Shown here one piece after another: positions 21,223-32,225 of a stretch of DNA of 64,000 nt. Below the pieces are notes generated by a model that saw only the letters and a list, made by a program, of their open reading frames with translations, ran no database searches and was not told the DNA's origin. The number at the start of each line of letters is the position of its first letter. Within the stretch, counting starts at the first letter, position 1. Source of the DNA: Liolophura sinensis. Taxonomy: Eukaryota; Mollusca; Polyplacophora; Chitonida; Chitonidae. A program made the translations under genes and the position numbers. The stretch is taken from assembly GCF_032854445.1 (NCBI RefSeq), contig NC_088302.1, forward strand, positions 8,925,338 to 8,989,337, in the 5' to 3' direction.

Positions 21223-23450
21223 CAGAATCCCGGACGATTGTACATTAAACCATCTAAGCTTTAAGTAAGAATGGGAGATGTTTTCCTTAATTACATACTT
21301 GTTCGAGTTTTTGTTCATTTGAATGTTCTTGAATTTGAATCAAATTAGATTGATTAAGTTAATTATCGGAAGATGTGTTGCTTCTAAACAACTCTACCTC
21401 GATGATGGTAGTTGAAGAGAATTATGCGCAAACGACGCATCTTTTGGCCACTGCAATGGGCTCATCTGGTTCGACTTCGAACTTTATTTCGAAAAAACTG
21501 CATATCTGTGAAAAAGGTACTCGTTTAATAAAGTTGATGGGTAATGCCGTCATCGAACAAGATATACAGAATAACAAGACAATCATGGCAGGTTGGAACT
21601 ATCTCTTTCTTCCTCATCTTCATGGATATTGCAAGCAACTGTCAGTACTTTAGCTCCAAAGCTGCACACTTTAAATGTTTGTTATGTGTGCGTCTATTGA
21701 TTGTCAACTGAAGACAGACCTTTGTACCCGGTGAGCAAATGTCGAGGAGTGAAAAAACGCTGCGCTGCCTGAAAGAAAAGTTGATGTACTTGATGGTATA
21801 TCTACCTGAAAACCTATAAACACAAAGTGTAATGATAACAATGGAGAACAATCAAATGTATTAATTTGATTTATTTATTTAATTGTAGTCAGACGCCTCG
21901 CACAAAAATAATCCATCTATGTCACGGTAGCTAGACTTATAGGTTACCATCCGGACAAATGCAGAAGGAAAGCACCGGCCATCGTCAGCCCTACCTAACC
22001 ATGACAGGGTCACTTTACACATCTCAACCAGGTTTCTTGGGCCAGAAATGATTTTAAAGCTAAACCCAACACCTTACACAGACTGACAATATTTAACATC
22101 TATTTCAGTTTTCGATACAATTTAGATTGTATGACACCTAAAACGACATAATTACAAAAATATCACCGTATATCAGTAAAAGCATCACACTGGACACGCA
22201 CAAATATAACGGGAAAGAAAAGAGAAGAATTAAAACATTTCTAAACATCTGTTTGTTGGATTGGTGTTAATCGCTCTAAAAATTTTAATTGATGCCACAG
22301 TGGTTACCTGGAAACCGGATGGAGTCCGAGTTAAACGACCGCCTTTCGACAGGTAAGCCTGATTTAAAATAGGTGGATTCTAACACATAAACTGAATAAA
22401 ATATCAGTACCATAGGCGATCTCTTTCTTATCTCTTTTTTAAACGTTTAGCATCGCCGTATTCAGATAGGTTAATGATTTAACGCTTCTTAACTGTTTTA
22501 GGGAAATTGACCAAATTTTTCAAGGTGCCAGACACGAATGAAGATGTTGGTTCTGAATCCGTTGGCGTTTGTACAATTTGTGTTCCTCCGAATTTGTCTG
22601 TGTTGACTTTTACCAGTCAGTTGCCGAAAATGTTGATAATTACTAAATTGTCATTGTGCTAAATGCACAGGATACTGGCGGCAATGAACATTCGTGACAC
22701 GATTAATATAAAAGCCTTGTCGAGTTGCAGGAGAAGCTGTTAAAACATGCGGTCGGGCGACGCTGTCTGTATTAGTCAAGTCCGGTATAGCGTTATACAA
22801 CTGATTTTATTTCACGACCGAGGAACAATGATGTTAAGATAATGTATGGCTGGAAGCACATTTGTTAGGTCGCGTCAGTGTTTTATAAGTGTCCAAAAAA
22901 GAATCAGTCTTGATATAGGCCTGTTCATACTGCGGCTGACACCACGGATATTATGGTAAGGGTGTTTCATCATGGAATTTTATTGGCCCCATGCCTGGAA
23001 GGGGAATTGCACAGAAATCCCGTCTTTAATTTCTTTAATAACTCCATAAATAAATGATCACGGATATATTTCTTCTGGAGTCAGGAGTTTTCCAAAGCAC
23101 CTGGAAAAGGACGATGATTTCCTCATAGCTGAATCATGGTTTTCCCCACCAATAAAACCAACCACTGATTGATAAGTAAATATTTGCAGTGTAAAAAGCA
23201 GATTAATTATCAATTCCCGTTAACTGACTAGGCATCAATTAATTCTCTTCTTCGAAGTCTGGAAAGTGTGCCAAATAGACGATAAAAGTGTTTTTGTGAA
23301 AAGAAAATAATAAAGGTGGAATCTGCTGTGAAATTTAATGGGAAAAATGCTGAACATAGTTTATGAAAGTTTGTCATAATCTTCTGACAATGTTTACAAA
23401 TCCTTAGTTTACGTTGTCACACAACTGCTCTCATGTCAATAAACTGTGTT

Positions 23451-23522
23451 AGCCAGCCTGCTTGATGCGGTTTATATCGCTACTATAGCCAGCCTGCCTG
23501 ATGCAGTTTATATCGCTGCTAT
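23451..23522 (+). repeat. 36-bp tandem duplication in unit 2
   Basis: AGCCAGCCTGCTTGATGCGG starts the first copy (23,451-23,486) and AGCCAGCCTGCCTGATGCAG the second (23,487-23,522). Unit 4 has the same duplication at 36,531-36,602. Units 1 and 3 have a single copy. Confidence 0.92.
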
Positions 23523-24074
23523 ATGTGTTGAATAAAAATACGCTTTGGTTACTTTCAGGAAGCTATATACTACCTTAATACCGTAGTGAATATCGTGGTT
23601 GATGGCTCAATTTAGGAAAATGTAATCATAGCGGTTTCCGCTTGTAATAATTGACTGTCTTTGAATGTTTAATATGGCTTCACCTTTTATCGATTTCCAA
23701 GCTAAAGTGTGTCATTGCATAGGCATTCTGCTTCGGAATAATGAGTCTTGAGTGAATGCAATAATTACTGACGACCCGCCAAGATATCATTGCAGTTTTT
23801 TCCAATCATTTCCTTTACAAAGCAGAAATTTTACCCAAGCTCTAGCCTTTGTTTGCAAAAGCATCAGATCATTTTCTTATAACACTAGGCCCATGTTACA
23901 TCACGTCTGTGTGCTGTTGGCGGGATAAAGATTCTGGATAGAGCAAAAATGTCGACACAGCATTTGTGAAATTGTTAAAATTCCTGATATGTTCTTTACA
24001 AGTAAAACGACTCGGTAGCCTTTTGCCAAATATACATACATGAAGGTAAATGGTCAACACAAACAGATGGATCG

Positions 24075-24325
24075 TTGATTTATTTATTTATTTATTTTAT
24101 ACTCTTAGTTGTTTTACGCCGTGCTCAAGAATATTTCATTTATACTACGAGTGCCAGCAGAGCCCGCGAAAACCCCACGACTATCCACACGTTGTTGACA
24201 GACCTTCCCACATACGACCGGAGAGGAAGCCAACATACGCTGGACTTTTAACTCACAGCGATCGCATTGGTGAGAGGCCAGTAGTTCATCGCCCCGCGCT
24301 GGAACATTAACCATGTCAGCCACAG
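24075..24325 (-). mobile_element. SINE-1, minus strand, unit 2
   Basis: Reading left to right it begins with a TTTATTTATTTATTT tail complement, TTTTACGCCGTGCTCAAGAA, and ends near the tRNA head. It lies at the same place in the unit as 29,830-30,045 and 37,125-37,610, so it was present before the unit was multiplied. Confidence 0.82.
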
Positions 24326-24939
24326 AGATTATTTTTTAAGCGCACTGAAGTCTATACCATTTTGAACACCAGAAATCGCCATTTCCTTGCTCTTGTCCTG
24401 ACCTTTCACTCCACCACCCGTAAAAAAACTCATTTCATAATTATTAAATATACGTTTGTGTATGAGTTTGGTTGGCTTATCTGTCTTTGTATATAATTTT
24501 AGATGAATCTCTAATTTTGGCTAACTGTAACATTGGCTTATTGATTCTTGGACGAATTGATGGGTTGTCCCATGGATTCAGTGTCCCACTGATGCATTGA
24601 TGTATACGGACCTGCCAACCAAATGATTTCTTCATGTATTCATCTCTTGAATATCAGTATATCTGTGTAAATGGATATTTTGACATGTGACTTCTAAGTG
24701 GCATTTTTCATGCCACATTCATCTCCGCCAGAATGTCTGGGAAACTACATTACATGACCTTAAGTTTTCCCCATTGTTCATTACATGGGCTTTATTTTTA
24801 AAAAAAATGATGAATTATTTAAGAGAACAATTCCTGTAACTGAATTGGGAAAGTTTTAGAGACATCATATCAAGATAAGGCATTAACCATAATTACATTT
24901 TTCAAACGATGAAGCATCAATCACTCCTGCAGTACGTGG

Positions 24940-25000
24940 GAAGGTTTGCCAGAAACCTGCGGATGGTCGTGGGTTTCCCACGGCTTCTGCTAAAAGCACA
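24940..25000 (+). mobile_element. SINE-1 central fragment
   Basis: TACGTGGGAAGGTTTGCCAG and GCGGATGGTCGTGGGTTTCC identify the SINE-1 centre. It joins directly to a PLE-A tail. A matching fragment ends unit 4 at about 38,230-38,312. Confidence 0.65.
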
Positions 25001-25445
25001 ATACAATGAGTATAATTTTCGTGTATGGACAGAGCGTCCAGAATCTCTGCTTTAAGATTGTGTCCAATTCCGCCCAAGCCCGGGGCCGGGGCGATGTACA
25101 TTCATCGTGTTGAACTAGATCACCACGTTGCATGTACGAACAGCTGAACGATCAAAGCCCAACTGAGAAAGAGAATTTGCCATCAACAACTGATATTCTC
25201 ACATGGTAAAAATGATAACTTTTTTCACTCAATCGCGGGGAACATACCTTGCGTCTTTCCAACACCATTGAAAACTGTTGACTGCTTTTCTTTGCATGAT
25301 TCTGTCATATTTTCGTACTTTATACATTTTCGTTGTCCTGGTGGTTTGTGTTGTACGTCGTTTTGGGAACTAGCCTTGCGATTATTGATGGGGAATGTCC
25401 ATATTGGTTGACAGCTAGTAAACGAATGTACGTCTATGCTGTACG
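25000..25445 (+). mobile_element. PLE-A 3' tail (unit 3)
   Basis: It starts inside the end of the reverse transcriptase (AATGAGTATAATTTTCGTGT) and covers the tail: ATTCATCGTGTTGAACTAGA, TTGCGTCTTTCCAACACC, CCTTGCGATTATTGATGG. The copy is strongly 5'-truncated. Confidence 0.7.
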
Positions 25446-25586
25446 TCTTTTATAGTATTTTTTAAAACAAATGCAGCGATGTTAATCTCAATGTTTGAGA
25501 CGAATGTCGAATTCCGATTCACAGAAAACTTATTCTTTTGATTGATAGGCGGATACTTTTATTGGTGAGAAGGCACTTTACTTCTG

Positions 25587-25769
25587 CTAATAGCGTATAA
25601 TGTTACGTACTTTTCCTTCGGTATCACTCACAGATGGAAGCCGGATATACCTATCATGACAATATTGCATAATCACAGCTTTCTCCTCATCACAAACACT
25701 CATAGGGTTCCCCACACACCTTGTGCAAACCTTGATACTGCCATCATCGACATAAGATATCTCCATCAC
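25587..25769 (-). pseudogene. Small CxxC-containing frame in S0 (unit 3), function unknown
   Basis: A 60-codon minus-strand frame that I do not recognise. Its core reads SIKVCTRCVGNPMSVCDEEK, then AVIMQYCHDRYIRLPSVSD. The same frame recurs at about 32,405-32,570 in unit 4 with SIKVCTWCFGNRMSVCDEGK and AVIMQHCDERFIWLPSVSD, but with two stop codons. Most differences between the copies are single-base changes that leave the frame in register. The Cys pairs could bind zinc. It may be an exon fragment caught in the repeat. The unit-1 S0 lacks it through a deletion. Confidence 0.3.
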
Positions 25770-28700
25770 TTGTAATATAGACGACTAAAAAGAAGTCGTT
25801 AATCATCTCATACATTCCCGTTGATATACTTCTGGTAGGCTTTTCGCTATACGCAGGAGAGGTCGTCGAGGGGAGTCTGCTGACCATAAACCTGGCTGTG
25901 ATTGCACATGTATAGGCGTAATAATCTGAAGTACGGCGTGAAATACTGTCAATTAAATAAACAAACAAAACACAGAAATACATCAGTCAGAAAGTCAATT
26001 AGCTACTCATTTAATCAATCAATCAACCGCCACTTTGAAGTGCGGGAGAAGCCGTCCCCATATTGGCGACAGTCCTGTTGAATCTAGTTGGGTTAATGTC
26101 AAAGACTTTTGAATGTTGCTTACGGTATCTTCTTGGAACTTACCAATCGCAGAAAGAAAAAGTATTGCTTATCGACAATGGAGCCTACCGTGAGTTGATC
26201 TGGTGTCGAATGTAGTGTCTTTTGCACCATGGTTTAGTTTGGCCGCGTTCTGAACACGACTGTGTCGACACCGTTCTCTCAGAAGAAGAATATAGCTTCC
26301 GGGAAGCTATATACTACAACGATACTGTAGGAAGCAGGAAATTTTCCATGATCCTGTGACGATCGGTTTACGTGGTGGGAAGTGACCTGAGTCAAAGCTG
26401 ACAATAACTCCCTTACACTATTAGATCTGAGAAAATTTCGATGGTTTATTATCTGGGAGTCATCAAAGCGAGTAAACCATTTGAAACAGCGAACCATAAT
26501 CAATGGCGGAGACAAGACCTTACTCCACGCACTGCTTCTGGAGTGAAGAAAACATGTCTAGACGGACTCTCCGCAGATTTGAATATCCAAGCGTAATTGA
26601 TCCGTCTTGGGAGGCACACCAAGCGCAACAAATCACATTATGTTTCTCGTACCAATGTACACCAATTTAAATTACGGTACCGAGGGACCTAGACACCTCA
26701 CCTTTACCCCACTGTACTTTACGTGAGCACCATTGATCGATGTAACTTGGCAGTGTCTCAACCATCAGCAAAACGGCTCTGTAATTAAACTGTAAGGCTG
26801 TATGTCATTATGAAGACTTGTACGTGATCATCAGAAACTCGGCACCTTAAAGCATTCAAGCGTTAAGTAAGGAAGTGGGATGTTTTCCTTAATTTAGATG
26901 CAGTTATTTAAAATATAATAAGTTAATAATCGGAAGATTTGCTGCTTCTAATCATCTCTACCTGGATAAGGGTAGTTAAAGATATCTACGCGCAAACGAC
27001 GCATGTTTCGGTCACGGCAGTGGGTTCATCTAGTTCGACATTAGACGTTATTCTTAAAAAAAACTGCACATGTGTGAAAAAGGTACTCGCTTAATAAAGT
27101 TGATGGGTAATGCCGTCATCAAACAAGATATACAGACAATGATGACAGTAAGGAGCTACCTCTTTCTTCCTCATCTTCATGGATATGCCAAGCAAGTGTC
27201 GGTACTTCAGCTCCAAAGCTGGGCATTCTTTTAAATATTTGTTATGTGTGCGTTTATTTTATGACAACTAAAAAGAGATCTTTATACCCGGTGAGAAAAT
27301 GTTAAGAAGTAAAAAACATTGCGCTGCCTAAAAGAAAAGTTGATGTACTTGATGGTAAATCTACCTGCAAACCTAAAAACACAGAGTGCAATGATAATTT
27401 TGGAGAGCTCAGACAAAATGTGTATTTATTTTTTTTTATGTAATTGTGGTGAGACGCGTCGCATAAGAATATAAGTTACCATCCAGAGAGGCCCTGATGG
27501 AAAGCACCGGCCGTCGTCAGCTATACCTGGCAATGGAACAGGTTACAATGACAAGGGCGCTTTGCAAATCTTAACCAGGGAGGACTCTTGGGAAAGAAAT
27601 GACTTCAAAGCCAAACCCAAAACCTTACACAGACTGAAAATATTCAACATGTATTTCAGTTGTCGATACAGTGTAAACTGTATAACATCTACAGAATGAA
27701 AAATATATGACAGTAAATGAGTAAAAGCATTACACTGGACATGCAAAAATATAACGTATAAAGTATTAAAACACCCCTAAAATAATTGAACTGTTTGTTG
27801 GATTGGTGTTAATCACTCTTCTAATTTTAATTGATGCGACAGTGGTTGCCTTGAGACGGATGGAGTCCGGGGAAACGACCGCCTCTGTGCAGGTAAGTCT
27901 GATTGAAAATGGGTGGATTCTAACACATAAACTGAATAAAATATCAGTACCATAGGCGATCTCTTTCTTATATCTTCTTTTACGTTTAGCATCACTTTAT
28001 TGAAATAGGTTAACGCTTCTTTACTGTTTTAGGAAAACTGACTGAATTTTTCAACGTGCCACAAATGAAGTTCTGAACCCATAGGCGTTTGACATTACAG
28101 CTTGTCAATGGCCAGGAAGTCGTCTCCCGGTACAATTTGTGTTCCCCCCATTTGGCCTGTGTTGACTTTTACTGAAGCTCTGCCAATGTCGACTCCCCTC
28201 TCTTTATGTTTAATGTAGCCTTTGTTTAACTTTACCGCACTCACTTGCCGAAAATGTTGACAGTTGGTAAATAAACGATCGACATTCTAGCAGATGGAGG
28301 GATTTCTTTGCAGATTTGCCTTTGAGCTGGACTCGTTAAACAACTGGGCTATTATTACTAACAACAGAGGTGAATCTTTCAGTATACCCGGTGGCGATAA
28401 GTGCACAGGATACTGACCGCAATGAACATTCGTGACTCGATAAATATAAAAGCACTGTCGAATTGCAGAAGCTGTTAAAGCGTGCGGTCGGACGACGCTC
28501 TCTGTCGTATTCAAGTCCGGTGTAGATTTATTCGGCTGACTTTATTCTACGGCCGGAGAACAATGATTTTAAGACAATGGTTGGCTGGAAGCACATTTGT
28601 TAGGCCGCGGAAATGATTTATAAGAATGTCCAGAAAGAATCGGTTTTGATATAGTCCTATTCATAATGCGGCTGACTCCACGGATATTATTGTCAGGGTG

Positions 28701-29829
28701 TTTCATCATGGAATTTTACTGGCACCACGCCTGGAAAGAAAGTTGCACAGAATTCCGTCTTTAATTTCTTTAATAACTCCATAAAAATAATTACAGGTTT
28801 ATTTCTTTTAGAGTCAGGAGTTTTTCCAAATCACCTGGAGTAGGACGATGGTTTCATCCAAACTCAGTTATGATTTCCACCACCCAATATGCCAACCACC
28901 CATTGATAAGTAAATATTTACAGTGTAAAAAGGAGATTAATTATCAATTTCACTGACTAGGCATCAATTAGTTCTCTTCTTCAAAGTCTGCCAAATAAAT
29001 GATAAAAAGTGTTTTTGTGAAAAGAAAAATAAGAAAGGTAGAATGTGCTGTGAAATTTTAGCAGAAAATGTTTGTCATGTCTAGTGTGTTCTTCACAGTG
29101 ATTGAATTTGGCCGTAATCTGTGCATGACCTTGTCGACATAATTCCACTAGGAGAATAAGCGATAAAATGGTGAACATAATTTGTCAATGTTTGTATCAC
29201 AATCTTTTGATGCTGTTTACAAATCCTTAGTTTACGTGGTCACACAACTGCCCTCATGTCAATAAACTGTGTTAGCCAGCCTGCCTGATGCAGTTTATAT
29301 CGCTACTATAGGTGTTGAATAAAAATACGCTTTGGTTACTTTCACTACCTTAATGCTGTAGTGAGCATCGTGGTTGATGTCTCAGTTAAGGAAAATGCAA
29401 TTATAACTGACTGTCTTTGAATATACAGCTCCATCTTTTGTCGATTTCCAAGCTGAAACATGTATCATTGCATTGGCCCTCTCCTTCGGAGTAATGAGTC
29501 TCCAAATAAATGCAATTATGGTTGACATATGCCAAAACATCACTGTGTTTTTTTTCCCAATTATTTCCGTTAAAGACAGAAACTTTTCCCAAGCTTTTAG
29601 TCTTTGTTTGGAAAACCGTCAGATCATTTCCTAATAAGGCTAAGCCCATGTTACATCACGTCTGTGTGCTAAATAAAGATTCTGGATAGAGCAAAAATGT
29701 CGACACAGAGTTTGTAAAATTGTCAAAATTCTTGATATGTCCTATACAAGTAAGACGACTTGGTTGTCCTTTGCCAAATAGACATACATGAAGGTAAATG
29801 GTCAACGAAAACAGATGGTTCGTTGATTT

Positions 29830-30045
29830 ATTTATTTGATACTTTTAGTTGTTTTACGCCGTTCTGAAGAATAGTTTACTTATACCACGGCTGCCGGCAG
29901 AGCCCGGTAAAAAACCCATGACCATACACATGTAGCTGGCAGACCTTCCCATATACGACCGGAGAGGAAGCCAGCTTGAGATGGACTTCAACTCACAGCG
30001 ACTGCATTGGAACATTAACCATCTCGGCCAAGGAGAATATTTTTC
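29830..30045 (-). mobile_element. SINE-1, minus strand, unit 3
   Basis: This is the orthologous copy of 24,075-24,325, with TTTTACGCCGTTCTGAAGAA and GACCGGAGAGGAAGCCAGC. The tRNA-head end is shortened. Confidence 0.8.
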
Positions 30046-30294
30046 ATGCGCACTGAAGTCTATACCCTGTTGAAAACCAGAAATCACCGTTTCTTTTCTC
30101 TTTTCCTGACCTTTTACTCCACCACCGGTAAAAGAACAAACAAAATAAAACAACCGATACATGTATATATCTTTGGTTGGCTTATATTCCTTTGTATATA
30201 ATTTTAGATCAATTTCTAAAGTTAGCTAATTGTAACATTAGCTTATTGATTCTTGGACTATATAATTCGTTGCCCCTTTGATTCAATGCCCCAG

Positions 30295-30475
30295 TACTTA
30301 ATTCTGTTTAAGCCATGGTAGTAGATGGCGTATAATTGGCTACTATTTATATATTTACATGAACAACTAACGAGGTAAACTGAAAAAGTGGGCGTATTTC
30401 ACCGGTTACGTGTGACCGCTGCTCTGGATTTACTCTCTATTATGTGCAACTTTGCGACCTTCTCATTTATTAAAC
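30295..30475 (+). repeat. Dispersed repeat X, partial
   Basis: AGTACTTAATTCTGTTTAAG, GATGGCGTATAATTGGCTAC and GGCGTATTTCACCGGTTACG match X. It runs straight into the PLE-A reverse transcriptase, as at 14,588. Confidence 0.6.
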
Positions 30476-30479
30476 AGTA

Positions 30480-30930
30480 TACTGATGACCTGCCAGCTTG
30501 AAACAATCCATATATAGCAAAGGCTGTGAAAAATATTTATCTACGATGTATTACTCTCCAGATGGTACATCTTATCAGGACCTATATTGGCACAAAGTCC
30601 AAAATGATTTTATCTCTTTTAGACGTTACGAAAAGAGAGATAGTTTCAATTTTGACATTATAAATTCTTCTTATTTGGAGAGCAATGAGCGAAGGGTCCT
30701 GCAAAGGGCGTGTACATCTTTCGCCATTTAGCATTTGTTAGATCCTGCATGTTGTGTGATGATTTCAATCAACATCAGAAGTTATTACAGCAAAAACTAG
30801 TGAGTCAAGGTTATTCCATCAACCGCCTTTAGTCCAACTTTGTTAAGTTTTACGATGAGCATAATTTTCATGTCAGGAAATAAGGACAGAGCGTCCAGAA
30901 TCTCTGACACTCTGCGTCACTATTGTGTCT
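30480..30930 (+). pseudogene. PLE-A copy, first part (unit 4), interrupted by PLE-B
   Basis: It follows the X repeat exactly as at 14,588. It reads KQYTDDLPA (YxDD box changed to YTDD), then GTSYQDLYWHKVQND and YEKRDSFNFDIINSSYLESN at 30,557-30,685. Frames are broken. It stops at GCGTCACTATTGTGTCT, where a PLE-B copy has inserted, and its tail resumes at 31,890. Confidence 0.75.
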
Positions 30931-31889
30931 TACGCAGCCTTTACGACAAAAGGGATAATTTCAAGTTTAATATTGTAAATTATCCTTATTTGGATAGGAA
31001 TATACCAAAGGGTTCTGCATATGGCGTATACATATCTCGCCTAGTAGCATTTGTCTGATCTTGCGTTAATTGTGATGACTTTACTCTGCGTCACCAGTTG
31101 CTAGTTCAAAGACCAGTTTGTCAAACATACTCCATCAAACGCCTTCATTCTAAGTTTCTCAAATTTTACAATGAGTATTAACACTCTCGTTGGCAGGTAT
31201 GGACAGAGCGTTGAGAGTCTCTGGCGATCTGCATTGTGATCAACCATATAGACGGCGCTGTTGTCCTTATGTACATATCTATCACGTACATTGTATCAAC
31301 AACATAGATGGCGCTGGTTGCCCAGTGTAACCGTCTATCTTGTACACAACTATTTATACAGACCAGCATGTCATGTGTAACATCATAGATGGCGCCTCTT
31401 GTAGTATGAGATCTTTACATATTAACGGGAAAGACGTAATCGTCTGTTACTTTTGAATCACAGTCTGATCGGTTAAGGTCTGTAATACTCGTCATTTTCG
31501 AACTGTATCTAATACCGCTCAACCTGGGGCGAGGGACCGTAAAGGTAGCCATACTCATTACATCTGCGTGATGCCTTTGTGAACAGTTGCAATCAAAGCG
31601 CGACTGAGATACTTGTGTAATTGTTATTTGACCTGGAACTGATTCATGGACTACGAATTTGAACTTTGATATGGAATTCATGCCTGGAATATCCACTGTC
31701 TGTCCGGCATCATTGAAAAGTGATGACCGCTTCTCTCTTATGTGTTACCGGCTTTATTTCTTATTTAAAGAATTTGTTACATCTTGTGTTAAAAATGGTT
31801 GTTTTGGAAATGGATCTTACAATTATGGACTTGGAGCGCCCTTTACGGACTACGAATGGTATATGAATGTCGGACTTGTCGCTTACATT
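30931..31889 (+). mobile_element. PLE-B copy nested in PLE-A
   Basis: It begins in mid reverse transcriptase (LYDKRDNFKFNIVNYPYLD, PKGSAYGVYISRLVAF, then RLHSKFLKFYNEY) and continues through the PLE-B 3' region shared with 4,411-5,200. It ends CGGACTTGTCGCTTACATTT. The flanking PLE-A sequence is contiguous once this piece is removed, which shows a nested, 5'-truncated insertion. Confidence 0.82.
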
Positions 31890-32225
31890 TAGTCCGCTTA
31901 ACCCATGACCAGGGGACTGTATATTCATGGTGTTGAACTTGATCACCACGTGATCAGTTGAACAATCAAAGCGCAACTGAGATACAGATTTTGTCATTGA
32001 CAACTGATATTCTCACATATCAGTAAATATGTTTTAATACTGATTTGACTCAGTCGCATACAACATATTTTGCGTTTTTTCGGCATCACTGAAAACTCTT
32101 TTGTGATATTCTCGGAGTGTATATACTTTCTTAGTTCTGGTGGTCTGTGTTATGGGTCGTTTTGGGAACTGGTAAACGTCTTTACTGATTGCCGGCTAGT
32201 ACACGACCCTACGTCTATACTGTAC
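31890..32225 (+). mobile_element. PLE-A tail, second part (unit 4)
   Basis: It resumes with TCCGCTTAACCCATGACCAG and TATTCATGGTGTTGAACTTG and includes CAATCAAAGCGCAACTGAGA. It is the continuation of 30,480-30,930. The middle of the tail is shortened. Confidence 0.72.

Larger units (their letters stand above)
18045..24939 (+). repeat. Array unit 2, split by an inverted block
   Basis: SINE-1 tail and X (18,045-18,605) are followed by a foreign inverted block (18,606-20,165). The unit then runs S1 (20,190), S2 (20,640), S3 (21,240), S4 (21,650), S5 (22,370), S6 (22,640), S7 (23,560), reversed SINE-1 (24,075) and S8 (24,510). PLE-A and S0 are absent. It is the clearest reference copy of S1-S8. 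Confidence 0.82.
24940..30294 (+). repeat. Array unit 3
   Basis: SINE-1 fragment, PLE-A tail (25,000), S0 (25,446-26,300), S2 (26,325-26,850), S3 (26,855), S4 (27,235), S5 (27,910), S6 (28,380), S7 (29,335), reversed SINE-1 (29,830) and a short S8 (30,225-30,290). S1 has been lost between GAAGCTATATACTACAACGA and the start of S2. Confidence 0.82.
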
